Below, in pieces: positions 28,805-37,764 of a stretch of 54,370 bases of DNA. The position numbers were made by a program, and so were the translations under genes. Source of the DNA: an uncultured Pelagibacteraceae bacterium (GTDB lineage: Bacteria > Pseudomonadota > Alphaproteobacteria > Pelagibacterales > Pelagibacteraceae); the NCBI GenBank assembly GCA_902554315.1, contig CACDOF010000005.1:1-54370 (forward strand). Reading direction: 5' to 3'. Every line of letters begins with the position of its first letter. Within the stretch, counting starts at the first letter, position 1. The notes under the pieces are model-generated. The model had not been told where the DNA came from and ran no database searches. It saw only the letters and a program-made list of their open reading frames with translations.

Positions 28805-29975
28805 GTTTTTTTACTTCTTTTATAAAATCACTAAACAAATAATGACTGTCTTGTGGTCCTGGATTTGCTTCTGGATGATACTGCACAGAAAAAATTGGTT
28901 TATTTTTTAATTTTATTCCTTCGATACTTCCATCAAAAAGAGACTTATGAGTTATTTGAATATTTTTTGACAAGCTATTTTGAATAACTTCAAATCCATG
29001 GTTTTGACTTGTTATTTCTACTTTATTATTAATTAGATTCTTAACAGGATGATTTGCTCCTCTGTGGCCAAGTTTCATTTTTTTAGTTTTTGCATTTAAA
29101 GATAGGGCTAAAATTTGATGACCTAAACATATCCCAAATATTGGGAGATTATTTTTTATTAATGTTTTAATGGTTTGAATTGCATAGGTTCCTGTCGCAG
29201 CAGGATCTCCAGGTCCATTTGATAAAAAAATACCTTGTGGTTTTAACTTTAAAATATCTTCTGCTGATTTTTTACAGGAAACTACTTTTACTTCGCAGTG
29301 GTAATCTGAAAAATATCTTAAAATATTTTTTTTTATTCCATAATCTATTGCAACTATTTTAAGTTTTTTATTTTTATTTATTTGATAGCCTTTTTCTTTT
29401 TTCCAAGTTTTTAAACCTTTCCAAGTATAAGTCTTAGATGTAGTTACTACTTTAGCAAGATCCATGCCTTTAAGTCCTGGCCATTTGTTTGAAGTATTAA
29501 TAAGTTTGCTAATATTAAAATTACCAGATTTATTATTTGATATAGTGCCTCTTGGAGCACCTTTATCTCTTATAAAATTTGTTAAACTTCTTGTATCTAA
29601 ACCAGTTATTCCAACAATTTTATTTTTTTTTAACCAATGATCTAAATTTTGAAGTGATCTATAATTTGAAGGGTTTGTTATCTCTGAATTAAAAATAACA
29701 CCTCTGGTCCATATTTTTTCCGATTCTATATCTTCTTTATTAGCCCCAACATTTCCTATATGTGGGAATGTAAAATTAATTATTTGTCCTGCATAAGAAG
29801 GATCAGATATAATTTCTTGATAACCAGTTAAAGAAGTATTGAAACAAACCTCACCTGTTGCATCACCATGATAACCCAGGCCAATGCCTTTAAAAATTGA
29901 CTTATTTTCAAGAACTAAAATAGCTGGGCAAAATTGAGATTTAATTGGAACTTTTTTTTTTCGTTTTGTAGTCAA
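28782..29975 (-). CDS. carA: carbamoyl-phosphate synthase small (glutaminase) subunit
   Basis: A 397-residue glutaminase subunit. The N-terminal CPSase domain has [20 protein letters not shown]. The C-terminal class I amidotransferase has the nucleophile in [11 protein letters not shown] and the His/Glu of the triad in [14 protein letters not shown]. The start appears to be TTG at 29975 (protein begins MTTKRKKK), because the next upstream ATG is cut off by a stop. It is followed by carB with a 23-base overlap. A 12-bp palindrome (29980-29991) lies just upstream. Confidence 0.96.
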   Translation of the reverse strand: MTTKRKKKVPIKSQFCPAILVLENKSIFKGIGLGYHGDATGEVCFNTSLTGYQEIISDPSYAGQIINFTFPHIGNVGANKEDIESEKIWTRGVIFNSEITNPSNYRSLQNLDHWLKKNKIVGITGLDTRSLTNFIRDKGAPRGTISNNKSGNFNISKLINTSNKWPGLKGMDLAKVVTTSKTYTWKGLKTWKKEKGYQINKNKKLKIVAIDYGIKKNILRYFSDYHCEVKVVSCKKSAEDILKLKPQGIFLSNGPGDPAATGTYAIQTIKTLIKNNLPIFGICLGHQILALSLNAKTKKMKLGHRGANHPVKNLINNKVEITSQNHGFEVIQNSLSKNIQITHKSLFDGSIEGIKLKNKPIFSVQYHPEANPGPQDSHYLFSDFIKEVKKHAKKKRH

Positions 29976-29979
29976 TTAC

Positions 29980-29991
29980 AACTCATGAGTT
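29980..29991. repeat. 12-bp perfect palindrome upstream of carA
   Basis: AACTCATGAGTT is a perfect inverted repeat 4 bases upstream of the carA TTG start. On the minus strand a weak promoter-like pair, TTGCGG (30025-30020) and TATTAA (30002-29997) with a 17-base spacer, would start transcription near it. It could be an operator or chance; confidence is low for function. Confidence 0.4.
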
Positions 29992-30096
29992 AAAGGTTAA
30001 TACAATAAAACCCTTTTTTCCGCAACACATGTAATGTAAAATTTAAAAAAATAATTTTTTCTTTTGAACAACATTGTCTATACAGTAAGTTAAAAT

Positions 30097-30561
30097 ATGA
30101 GCATAAGAGAACAAATAGAAACTGACTACAAAACTGCACTAAAATCAAAAGATAAAAACAAAATATCAACTTATAGGTTAATTTTATCTGGAATTAAGGA
30201 CTTAGATATTTCCAATCGATCAGGATCAGACAAAAAAGAAACGGATGATAATGATATTAAAAAACTAATGAAGAAAATGATCAAGCAAAGATCCGAATCA
30301 ATTGAAATATATAAAAAAAATAATAGAAATGATTTGTTAGAAATTGAGCAAGGTGAAGTTGTGGTTTTATCAGAATATCTCCCAAAACAATTGAGCGAAG
30401 AAGAAACTAAGAAAATTTGCTCGGAAATTATTGAGAAAACTGGAGCATCTTCAATTAAAGATATGGGCAAAGTAATGGGTGAATTAAAAAAAGATTACTC
30501 AGACTCAATTGATTTTTCTAAAGCTGGTTTATTAATTAAAGATCTACTTAATAAATCATGA
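30097..30561 (+). CDS. GatB/YqeY-domain protein
   Basis: A 154-residue YqeY-type helical protein. KTALKSKDKNKISTYRLILSGIKDLDI and the C-terminal ASSIKDMGKVMGELKKDY and DFSKAGLLIKDLL match the family, which resembles the tail of GatB and may bind tRNA. It precedes dnaG with a 4-base ATGA overlap, as in many alphaproteobacteria and firmicutes where YqeY accompanies the dnaG-rpoD block. Its exact function is unproven. The 121-base spacer to carA holds the divergent promoters. Confidence 0.85.
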   Translation: MSIREQIETDYKTALKSKDKNKISTYRLILSGIKDLDISNRSGSDKKETDDNDIKKLMKKMIKQRSESIEIYKKNNRNDLLEIEQGEVVVLSEYLPKQLSEEETKKICSEIIEKTGASSIKDMGKVMGELKKDYSDSIDFSKAGLLIKDLLNKS

Positions 30562-32333
30562 AATATCCTAAAGAATATTTAGACGAAATTAAAACAAGAC
30601 TTAAAGTTTCTACAGTAGTTTCAAAAACTGTAAATTTAAAAAAAAGAGGTAAAGAGTATGTTGGTCTTTCTCCATTTAAGACAGAAAAAACACCTTCTTT
30701 CACAGTTAATGACGATAAAGAATTCTATCATTGTTTTAGCACAAGTGAGCACGGAAACATTTTTGATTTTGTTATGAAAACTCAAAATCTTAAATTTGGT
30801 GAAGCAGTAAAAATGCTTGCAAATTTAGCTGGCATGCAGCCTTATACATTTTCAAAACAGGATGAAGAAAGAGAAAAAAATTGGAATAATTATAAAACGA
30901 TATATTCCAAATATGTTGAGTTTTATCATAACGAAATTTTCAAAAATCCATCAGCTATTATTGCTAAAGAATATATTAAAAAGAGAAGCCTTACAGTGAA
31001 TGAAGTTAAAAATTTTAAAATAGGTTATGTAACTAGTGATTTAGATTTTTTTGAAATTCTAATAAAAGAATTTAACGAAAATTCATTAAAAAACTCAGGA
31101 CTATTTTATTTTGATGAAAAGAAAAAGAAATATGTTGAAAGATTTAAAGATAGAATAATTTTTCCAATAAATAATATTTCAGGCAATCCTATAGGTCTTG
31201 GTGGAAGAATTATGGAAGAAAAAAATTATTTAGCAAAATATATAAATTCCCCAGAAACACCATTTTTTAAAAAAGGTTCAAATTTATTTAATTTGGATAA
31301 AGCAAGAAAACTTTCTAATAAATCAGAAAGTGTTTTTCTTGTAGAGGGTTATATGGATGTTGTTGGATTATATAGAAATGGTATTCAAAATGTAGTTGCA
31401 AATTTAGGCACGTCTTTAACTACAAAGCAAATTTTAACTTTAAACCAATTTTTTGAACAAATAATAATTTGTTTTGATGGAGATGAAAGCGGTTACAAGG
31501 CAGCTTTAAGAGCAGCTGAAAATTCAATAGTTGAATTACAGCCTGAAAAAAAAATTTCTTTCTTATTTTTGCCTGATAATCATGATCCTGATAGTTTTGC
31601 AAATAATCATGGAAAAGATAAATTTTTAGAATTTACAGAAAATAATTTAGTTCCAATTCATCAGTTTATTTTTAATCATTATCTAAAGATAACTGATGAC
31701 AATCCATCCTCAAGAGCAATATTCGAAAAGAGATTAAGAACAATTTCATCAACAATAAAAGATGAGTTTATAAGGAAATACATATTAGAATATTTTTTAG
31801 GAAAAATTTATGAATTAACTCCAAACATAAATTTAAAAAATAGAAAAAATTATAAAAAAAATACAAAATCTCTTAAATCTACTCAAAATTATTTTAATGA
31901 AACCAAGTCTTTAAAACCAATAGAAATTAAAGAATTTTCTTTTCTGTATATAATTTTAAATAAGCCAGAACTTGTAAGAGAGCATTATAATCTTATTGAA
32001 AATGTAAAATTATTCAGTAATGAAAATAAATTATTATTTAAAGAAATTTTAGCTCAATCAAAAAACTTAGAGGAAACAAATTTTGAAAATTTAAACATAG
32101 ATAAAAATTTAATAGATAGAATTTTAAAATATGCTTCAATAAAGCATATATTGGCTAAAAATTTTAATGATGATCAAAAAATATTAGAAATTTTGACAGA
32201 AGTTTTGAGAGATCTTAAAAATTATGAACTTGAGCAAAGAATTGCTGATTTAGAATCGAAGTTTTCTAAAGATTTAAGTGAAGCTACATTTAATGAACTA
32301 AAAGAGCTTAAAAAACAGCAAAAAATCAATTAA
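30558..32333 (+). CDS. dnaG: DNA primase
   Basis: A 591-residue primase. The N-terminal domain aligns with the CHC2 zinc finger ([26 protein letters not shown]), but three of the four zinc ligands are replaced: S38, K41 and T62, with only C59 kept. The RNA polymerase core and TOPRIM domain are intact, with [12 protein letters not shown] and [13 protein letters not shown] helical DnaB-interaction domain follows. It synthesises RNA primers for replication. Upstream is yqeY with overlap; downstream is rpoD after a 65-base spacer. Confidence 0.96.
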   Translation: MKYPKEYLDEIKTRLKVSTVVSKTVNLKKRGKEYVGLSPFKTEKTPSFTVNDDKEFYHCFSTSEHGNIFDFVMKTQNLKFGEAVKMLANLAGMQPYTFSKQDEEREKNWNNYKTIYSKYVEFYHNEIFKNPSAIIAKEYIKKRSLTVNEVKNFKIGYVTSDLDFFEILIKEFNENSLKNSGLFYFDEKKKKYVERFKDRIIFPINNISGNPIGLGGRIMEEKNYLAKYINSPETPFFKKGSNLFNLDKARKLSNKSESVFLVEGYMDVVGLYRNGIQNVVANLGTSLTTKQILTLNQFFEQIIICFDGDESGYKAALRAAENSIVELQPEKKISFLFLPDNHDPDSFANNHGKDKFLEFTENNLVPIHQFIFNHYLKITDDNPSSRAIFEKRLRTISSTIKDEFIRKYILEYFLGKIYELTPNINLKNRKNYKKNTKSLKSTQNYFNETKSLKPIEIKEFSFLYIILNKPELVREHYNLIENVKLFSNENKLLFKEILAQSKNLEETNFENLNIDKNLIDRILKYASIKHILAKNFNDDQKILEILTEVLRDLKNYELEQRIADLESKFSKDLSEATFNELKELKKQQKIN

Positions 32334-32398
32334 TTATAAAAAAGAATCTCATAGATTTTTTAAATTTTGTCATTATATACATTCTTTACTTTAAAACT

Positions 32399-34234
32399 GT
32401 GGAACGAATAATTACAAAATCATTTGCAAGATTGATGGGCCGAGGTGTCCACAGAGGATTTATTACATATGAAGAATTAAATAAATCATTAGGAAAAAGA
32501 AATTTATCACCACAAAATTTAGAACAGGCATTCATACACATTCTTGATGAAAAAATAATTTTAGTTGAAAAAAAGGCAGACTTCAAAGTTTTAAGAAAAA
32601 AAGATGGAGGATCTAAGGAAGAAGGCAAGTCAATAGAAAAAAGTGACGATCCTATAAGAATGTATTTAAGAGAAATGGGAGGAGTTGAACTTCTTTCAAG
32701 AGAAGGTGAAATTGCAATAGCAAAAAGAATTGAAGCAGGAAAAGACGTAATGTTAAATGCTCTTTCTCAAAGTCCAATAACCGCTCAACAATTTTTTGAA
32801 TGGAATAAAAATTTACAAAATGATGAAATTTTAGTTAGAGAAATAATTGATATTGATACAAATTATATGGAAGATGAAGAAACCAGTCAAAATTCAAAAC
32901 AAAAAAAATCAGATGGTGGAAATGAAGCAGAAGTAGAAGACACAGGTGTTACGAATGATGATGACGAATTTAATCCAACACTTGCAGCTATGGAAACAGA
33001 AATCAAACCTAAGGTTTTAAAAACAGTTCATAATTTAACAAAAGAATATAATAAATTAATCAAGTATCAGAATGAAAAATTAGATAGTGTTTTGAATTCA
33101 AAAAACTTTTCACCATCAAAAGAAAAAAATTATAAAAAAATAGTTGTCGATATACTGGAAAATATTAAGTCTCTTCAACTATCGCCATCAGTTTTAGAAG
33201 ATCTTGTTCAAAAACACTATATTGAAAATAAAAAAATAATTTCATTAGAAGGAAATTTATTAAGACTGGCTTTAAATGATAAAATACCAAGAGATGAATT
33301 TATCAAGTTTTATATCGGTAATGAAATTAATCCAAACTTAAAACTTTTTTTAGGTACAAATGAATTATGGAAAAAGTTTTTTCAAAAAAATAAAGATGAA
33401 TTCAAAAATATCAGAGATAGGTTAGTTGAAATAAGTCATAAGCTTGGAATTTCAGTAACAGAATTTAAAACAATAGTAAGTAGAATTCAAAAGGGAGAAA
33501 AGGAATCAAGAATTGCAAAAAAAGAGATGGTTGAAGCCAATCTAAGGTTAGTTATTTCTATTGCGAAAAAATATACTAATAGAGGACTTCAGTTTTTAGA
33601 CTTAATTCAAGAGGGCAATATTGGATTAATGAAAGCTGTAGATAAGTTTGAATATAGGAGAGGTTACAAATTTTCTACATACGCAACTTGGTGGATTAGA
33701 CAAGCAATAACCAGATCTATTGCCGACCAAGCCAGAACAATTAGAATACCAGTTCATATGATCGAAACAATTAACAAAATAGTAAGAACTCAAAGATTAA
33801 TTTTAAGTGAATTTGGAAGAGAAGCAACTCCTGAAGAATTGGCTAAAAAACTTAGAATGCCACTTGAAAAGGTTAGAAAAGTTTTAAAAATTTCAAAAGA
33901 ACCTGTTTCATTAGAAAAACCCGTTGGAGATGAAGAAGATAGCAGTTTAGGAGATTTTATTGAAGATACAAAAGCATTAGCACCTTTAGAGCAGGCAATA
34001 AAATCAAATTTAAGTGAGGCAACTACAAAAATATTATCAACTTTAACACCAAGAGAAGAAAGAGTTTTAAGAATGAGGTTTGGAGTTGGAATGAATACTG
34101 ATCATACTCTTGAAGAGGTAGGTTTGCAGTTTTCTGTCACTAGAGAAAGAATTCGTCAAATCGAAGCAAAGGCACTTAGAAAACTAAAACATCCAAGCAG
34201 ATCTAAGCAGTTAAAAAGTTTCTTGGAAAGCTAA
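32399..34234 (+). CDS. rpoD: RNA polymerase primary sigma factor (sigma-70)
   Basis: A 611-residue sigma factor. Region 1.2 is [22 protein letters not shown] and a long acidic insert follows (about residues 155-330). Region 2 covers [20 protein letters not shown] through [15 protein letters not shown], with region 3 next. Region 4 has the helix-turn-helix [19 protein letters not shown]. The start is GTG at 32399, preceded only by non-coding sequence without a clear Shine-Dalgarno. It follows dnaG and is followed 2 bases later by a tRNA-like gene. Confidence 0.97.
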   Translation: MERIITKSFARLMGRGVHRGFITYEELNKSLGKRNLSPQNLEQAFIHILDEKIILVEKKADFKVLRKKDGGSKEEGKSIEKSDDPIRMYLREMGGVELLSREGEIAIAKRIEAGKDVMLNALSQSPITAQQFFEWNKNLQNDEILVREIIDIDTNYMEDEETSQNSKQKKSDGGNEAEVEDTGVTNDDDEFNPTLAAMETEIKPKVLKTVHNLTKEYNKLIKYQNEKLDSVLNSKNFSPSKEKNYKKIVVDILENIKSLQLSPSVLEDLVQKHYIENKKIISLEGNLLRLALNDKIPRDEFIKFYIGNEINPNLKLFLGTNELWKKFFQKNKDEFKNIRDRLVEISHKLGISVTEFKTIVSRIQKGEKESRIAKKEMVEANLRLVISIAKKYTNRGLQFLDLIQEGNIGLMKAVDKFEYRRGYKFSTYATWWIRQAITRSIADQARTIRIPVHMIETINKIVRTQRLILSEFGREATPEELAKKLRMPLEKVRKVLKISKEPVSLEKPVGDEEDSSLGDFIEDTKALAPLEQAIKSNLSEATTKILSTLTPREERVLRMRFGVGMNTDHTLEEVGLQFSVTRERIRQIEAKALRKLKHPSRSKQLKSFLES

Positions 34235-34236
34235 AA

Positions 34237-34311
34237 GGGCCGTTAGCTCAATAGTAGAGTACTGCATTGACATTGCAGGGGTAGTTGGAGCGTAACCAAC
34301 ACGGCCCACCA
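34237..34311 (+). tRNA. tRNA-like gene with anticodon GAC (Val), atypical D- and T-loops
   Basis: All four stems can form: acceptor GGGCCGT/ACGGCCC, D arm GCTC/GAGT, anticodon CTGCA/TGCAG with loop TTGACAT, and T arm GTTGG/CCAAC, with an encoded CCA end. The T-loop reads AGCGTAA rather than the usual TTCRANN, and the 7-base D-loop AATAGTA lacks the GG pair, so the elbow contacts G18-psi55 and T54-A58 are lost as written, while G19-C56 could persist. Discriminator is A. It is 2 bases after rpoD, so likely cotranscribed. It may be a specialised tRNA, a degenerate one, or a sequencing artefact. Confidence 0.65.
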
Positions 34312-34348
34312 TTTAAATTATCTTTAATTGCCAAGTTTAAAAAAATGA

Positions 34349-34354
34349 TATAAT
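34349..34354 (+). promoter_or_regulatory. candidate -10 box for the CAT-anticodon tRNA
   Basis: A perfect TATAAT lies 15 bases before the tRNA at 34370. The best upstream element is TTGCCA (34328-34333) with a short 15-base spacer, so the -35 is uncertain. The tRNA may also be read through from rpoD. Confidence 0.45.
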
Positions 34355-34369
34355 TACTTTTTTTATTTT

Positions 34370-34446
34370 GGGCCTGTAGCTCAGTTGGTTAGAGCAGTAC
34401 ACTCATAATGTATTGGTCCCAGGTTCGAGTCCTGGCGGGCCCACCA
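34370..34446 (+). tRNA. tRNA with anticodon CAT, probably tRNA-Ile2 (lysidine-modified)
   Basis: A canonical 77-base cloverleaf. It has acceptor GGGCCTG/CGGGCCC, D arm GCTC/GAGC with AGTTGGTTA loop, anticodon arm GTACA-CTCATAA-TGTAT, variable TGGTC, T arm CCAGG-TTCGAGT-CCTGG and an encoded ACCA end. CAT can be initiator, elongator Met or Ile2. The first is excluded because the D and acceptor features are elongator-type. The acceptor pairs C4-G69 and C5-G68 and the CTCATAA loop resemble tRNA-Ile2, but Met cannot be ruled out from sequence alone. Confidence 0.9.
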
Positions 34447-34465
34447 TTTAAACCTAAGAGTTTTT

Positions 34466-35029
34466 TTGAAAATTATATATAAAATCTTTTTTATTTTTTT
34501 GATACTTATAACAAGTGTAGAATCAAAAATGCTTATTTTAGAAGACTTAAAAAATCCTGAAACTATAATAAAAGGTCAAAAATGGTACTTCGTTACTGAT
34601 GGGGTGATGGGTGGAGTTTCAGAAGGAAATACTAAATTAGATATAGTAGAAAAAACTAAATGCCATAGAATGATTGGCAATGTAAGCACTGAAAATAATG
34701 GAGGCTTCATACAAATTAGAACATTGTTAAATCCAAAAATAAATATTAATGATTATGAAGGTATTTTTGCTTTAGTATATGGAAATAATAAAAAATATAG
34801 CCTTCATATAAGAACTGGAACTACCTTAGCTCCTTGGCAATATTATTCATATAAATTTTTATCAACAAATAAATGGACAGAAATAAAGGCTCCATTTGCA
34901 GAATTCAAAAAATCTAATTTTTATCAACCTAAAAAACTCTCAAATCAAAAGATGAAATCTATAGGGTTAGTTGCGGGCTTTGAAGATTTTAAAGCAGATA
35001 TCTGTTTAGCTAAAATAGGATTATATTAA
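34466..35029 (+). CDS. CIA30-family protein
   Basis: A 187-residue protein, probably exported: a hydrophobic N-terminal segment (about 1-20, IYKIFFIFLILITSVESK) resembles a signal peptide. WYFVTDGVMGGVSEGN and FIQIRTLL match the CIA30 (complex I intermediate-associated protein 30) beta-sandwich family. The start TTG at 34466 is the only one that keeps the leader. Bacterial function is unknown. It follows the CAT tRNA by 19 bases, and ends 2 bases before the convergent mlaC. Confidence 0.75.
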   Translation: MKIIYKIFFIFLILITSVESKMLILEDLKNPETIIKGQKWYFVTDGVMGGVSEGNTKLDIVEKTKCHRMIGNVSTENNGGFIQIRTLLNPKININDYEGIFALVYGNNKKYSLHIRTGTTLAPWQYYSYKFLSTNKWTEIKAPFAEFKKSNFYQPKKLSNQKMKSIGLVAGFEDFKADICLAKIGLY

Positions 35030-35031
35030 AA

Positions 35032-35622
35032 TTATTTAATTATAAACTCTTCTAACGATTTAAATAAAGCATTAATATCTCCATCATTATTTTGAATAAT
35101 TGAATTGAATTCTTCTCTTTGAGTTCTTGCAAGACTTAGACCTTCTACAATTAAATCTCTAATTAATGGCCTTTCTGGATTTTTAGTGTAAATTCTCCAA
35201 TCAATTTTTATTTCGGGATTTTTAGAAGTTGCCTCCAACATTGTAGTAACTATTGTATATCTATTATTTATTTTTTTTTCTGAAACAACATTGATTTTAG
35301 GATCAGAATAGTCAACAAGTCTACTTGAAAAACTTTTTAAAAAATAACTTTTAAATAATTTTTTATATTTTATTTTTTCATTTTCAGATATTAATTTTCT
35401 ATATTTGCCCAAGGTGTACATTCCAATTCCATCAATATCTACATTTCTTTCTGCAATATCATTAAGTTTGATAATTTTTGACTCTACTGGATCTGAGCTA
35501 GATAAAATAGTTGATGCCTCATTAACAATTTCTGTTATTAACAAACTTGGAACTTTTGCATGTATTTGATTATTAAAAAAAAATAAGAAAAAAAATATTA
35601 TGAAAAACTTTACTGACTTCAT
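35032..35622 (-). CDS. mlaC: MlaC-family phospholipid-binding periplasmic protein
   Basis: A 196-residue protein with a signal peptide (about 1-22, ends IHAK). A Ttg2D/MlaC alpha-beta domain follows, with KYRKLISENEKIKYKKLFKS, YTIVTTMLEA, and IDWRIYT and IRDLIVEGLSLARTQREEF in its second half. MlaC ferries phospholipids between the outer membrane MlaA complex and the inner membrane MlaFEDB transporter. It follows mlaA by 7 bases; mlaFED are not in this window. Confidence 0.85.
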   Translation of the reverse strand: MKSVKFFIIFFFLFFFNNQIHAKVPSLLITEIVNEASTILSSSDPVESKIIKLNDIAERNVDIDGIGMYTLGKYRKLISENEKIKYKKLFKSYFLKSFSSRLVDYSDPKINVVSEKKINNRYTIVTTMLEATSKNPEIKIDWRIYTKNPERPLIRDLIVEGLSLARTQREEFNSIIQNNDGDINALFKSLEEFIIK

Positions 35623-35629
35623 TTATAAT

Positions 35630-36436
35630 TTATTGAGTGTCTATTTCTTCCCAATCATCATCATTCAGAGTCTCAGTTGTTTCATCAATATTTTTAATTT
35701 TTCTTTGTCTATCTTGAAGATATAAACTTCTTACAGAAGCATAAAGATCTAAAGAATTTTTTTCTAAACTTTTATAAGACTCTAAATTTTTAGCTCTAAA
35801 GTCAACACCAGCTGTTAAACGTGAGATATAATAATCTGCATCCTCAAAATGTTGTGTATTATTTCTTACTGTTACATTGTACCAAGCATCACCACCTGAA
35901 AAATTTGATAATGAACCAATAGAGTCTCTAACTGTAGTAGGGCCCAAAACTGGTAAGACAAAATAGCAACCTTCTTTAAATCCCCATGTTCCTAGTGTTT
36001 GGCCATAATCTTCTTTATCTCTTTTAGATAATCCATAATAAGAAGCGACATCAAAAATTCCAACAATACCTAAGGTAGAATTAATTACAAATCTCAAACT
36101 ATTCACTCCAGCATCTTTCAATTGTCCTTGAAGAATATTATTGGGTATTGTCACTACATTAGATAAATTATTTAAAGCATTGCTTGTACCGGATCTTATA
36201 GGTTTTGGAAGAAATCTGTAACCTATTGCAGCAGGTTCAAAAAAAATTTTGTCCAATGCTTGATTAAAAGCAAATACTCCTCTGTTGACTGTTTCAAAAC
36301 AATCTTTAACTTCATAGTTTTGATTGCCATTTTTATTTTTACTTAATTCTATATTGCCATCAGAGCCAGCATATAATGTCGTAATTTGAAATTGACTGAA
36401 AATTATTATTAGAAATATTGTTAAAAACTTTTTCAT
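35630..36436 (-). CDS. mlaA: MlaA/VacJ-family protein lacking a lipobox
   Basis: A 268-residue VacJ-family protein. ETVNRGVFAFNQALDKIFFEP, RSGTSNALNNLSNVVTIPNN and YGQTLGTWGFKEGCYFVLPV are family motifs. It removes phospholipid from the outer leaflet of the outer membrane in other bacteria. The signal region (1-23) ends TLYAGSD and has no lipobox cysteine; the first cysteine is C46. The protein therefore looks periplasmic or inserted in the membrane without a lipid anchor. It is paired with mlaC. Confidence 0.85.
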   Translation of the reverse strand: MKKFLTIFLIIIFSQFQITTLYAGSDGNIELSKNKNGNQNYEVKDCFETVNRGVFAFNQALDKIFFEPAAIGYRFLPKPIRSGTSNALNNLSNVVTIPNNILQGQLKDAGVNSLRFVINSTLGIVGIFDVASYYGLSKRDKEDYGQTLGTWGFKEGCYFVLPVLGPTTVRDSIGSLSNFSGGDAWYNVTVRNNTQHFEDADYYISRLTAGVDFRAKNLESYKSLEKNSLDLYASVRSLYLQDRQRKIKNIDETTETLNDDDWEEIDTQ

Positions 36437-36482
36437 TTAAGTTAAATATATTATATCGTTATATCTATAATTAAAGATTAAA

Positions 36483-37220
36483 TTGTTGAAAATTATGCCA
36501 AATAATGTTGAAAAAATGTCATTTAATTACTCTCCAAATTTTTACCCTATCAAAAGATCAAATAAACAAATTAAATATCTAATATTTCATTATACTGGAA
36601 TGAAAAATGATCATTCTGCGATTAAAAAATTAACATCTGAAAACTCAAAAGTAAGTTGTCATTATTATATTAATAAAAAAGGAGAATTATTACAAATGAT
36701 TCCCGAATCATACGTTGCTTGGCATGCTGGTAGGTCCAAATGGAAAAAAGATAATCTTCTTAATAAAAATTCAATTGGAATTGAAATTTCAAATCCTGGT
36801 CATGATTATGGTTATAAAAAATTTACAAAAGCACAAATTCGATGTTTAATAAAACTCTCTAAAAAATTGATAAAAAAATATAGAATTAACAAAAAAAATA
36901 TATTAGGTCATTCTGATATTGCTCCATTAAGAAAAAAAGATCCTGGAGAAAAGTTTCCTTGGAAATATCTATCCTCAAAACATATAGGTTTTTGGCATAA
37001 AATTAATTTAAATAAATTAAAAAAATTTAGAGGAATAGATATGAATTTTAAAATGAATATTTTTGTAAAAAAACTAAAAAAATTTGGTTATTACACTGAA
37101 TACTCAGACTCTAATAGCTTAAAAAAACTAATTAAAAGTTTCCAAAGAAGATTTAGGCCAGAGCTAGTTAATGGAAAATTGGATAAAGAATGTTTAGAAA
37201 TCATAAAATCCCTTATTTAA
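36483..37220 (+). CDS. N-acetylmuramoyl-L-alanine amidase (Amidase_2, AmiD-like)
   Basis: A 245-residue amidase. It carries zinc-ligand histidines in LIFHYTGM and ILGHSDIAPLRKKDPG, plus VSCHYYINKKGELLQMIPE and WHAGRSKWKK. It resembles AmiD, the outer-membrane or cytosolic-recycling type amidase that cleaves stem peptides from MurNAc. The C-terminal segment KLIKSFQRRFRPELVNGKLD looks like a peptidoglycan-binding domain. Start choice is uncertain: TTG at 36483, or ATG at 36495 (begins MPNNVEK). No clear signal peptide is visible, which favours a cytosolic recycling role. Confidence 0.87.
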   Translation: MLKIMPNNVEKMSFNYSPNFYPIKRSNKQIKYLIFHYTGMKNDHSAIKKLTSENSKVSCHYYINKKGELLQMIPESYVAWHAGRSKWKKDNLLNKNSIGIEISNPGHDYGYKKFTKAQIRCLIKLSKKLIKKYRINKKNILGHSDIAPLRKKDPGEKFPWKYLSSKHIGFWHKINLNKLKKFRGIDMNFKMNIFVKKLKKFGYYTEYSDSNSLKKLIKSFQRRFRPELVNGKLDKECLEIIKSLI

Positions 37221-37232
37221 AACGATTATTTG

Positions 37233-37261
37233 TTGTTGAATTTTAAAAAAAAAATTATATT
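37233..37261 (+). promoter_or_regulatory. candidate sigma-70 promoter for rnpB
   Basis: TTGTTG (37233-37238) and TATATT (37256-37261) are separated by 17 bases. The RNase P RNA 5' end at 37270 falls 9 bases after the -10, the expected position for a transcription start. Matches are partial (TTGTTG 3/6 and TATATT 5/6), but spacing and placement support it. Confidence 0.5.
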
Positions 37262-37269
37262 TTGTGTTC

Positions 37270-37627
37270 GCCAGATAAATGACTTATCGCTTCAAATTTT
37301 TTTGGAGAGGAAAGTCCGGGCTCTACAAAGACACAGTGCCAGCTAACAACTGGCGGGGGCAACCCTAGGGATAGTGCCACAGAAAATAAACCGCCTAATC
37401 AAGGCAAGGGTGAAAAGGTGTGGTAAGAGCACACCGGCTGAGTTGGTAACAAACAGCGCATGGAAAACCCCACTGAGAGCAAGACTGAGTAGAGATGACA
37501 TTGTTAGAAATAACTAAAAGCAGTCTTTGGCTAGTCATCGGGGTTAGTTGCTTGAACCTTAAAGTGATTTAAGGTCTAGATAAATGATAAGTTTAAATGA
37601 CAGAACCCGGCTTATAGTTTATCTGGC
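37270..37627 (+). ncRNA. rnpB: RNase P RNA (class A)
   Basis: Conserved blocks of the catalytic RNA are present: GAGGAAAGTCCGGGCTC (CR I), ACAGAAAATAAACCGCC (CR II), GGTAAGAGCACACCGG (CR III) and the 3' ACAGAACCCGGCTTAT (CR V). The P1 stem closes exactly: GCCAGATAAA at 37270-37279 pairs with TTTATCTGGC at 37618-37627. It trims the 5' leader of pre-tRNAs. It lies between the amidase gene and the dcw cluster; the remaining 37628-37735 shows no feature beyond low-complexity AT. Confidence 0.95.
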
Positions 37628-37735
37628 TTTTTAATTCCTCTTAAAACTTAAAATTTAATTTTATTAAATAACTTAAATTTAGAATCAATAAAGATAATTA
37701 GAACAAAATAAGAATAAATTTAATTAAATTATATA

Positions 37736-37764
37736 TTGACGATGGATAATAAAACCCATAATAT
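37736..37764 (+). promoter_or_regulatory. sigma-70-like promoter of the dcw cluster (PmraZ)
   Basis: TTGACG (37736-37741; 5/6 of consensus) and TAATAT (37759-37764; 4/6) have exactly 17 bases between them. Transcription is predicted near 37771, giving a leader of about 27 bases before the mraZ ATG. An AGGGA ribosome-binding element lies at 37782-37786. The -10 overlaps the first MraZ boxes. Confidence 0.65.

Noticed and set aside
32367..32395. Promoter-like TTGTCA-N17-TTTAAA right before rpoD
   Set aside because: It would place the transcript start at or inside the GTG codon at 32399 with no leader. In such AT-rich DNA it is probably chance unless the true start codon is further downstream.
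37628..37735. Possible small gene or terminator after rnpB
   Set aside because: A short T-run follows the P1 strand but no separate stem-loop could be seen, and the rest is low-complexity AT without a frame.
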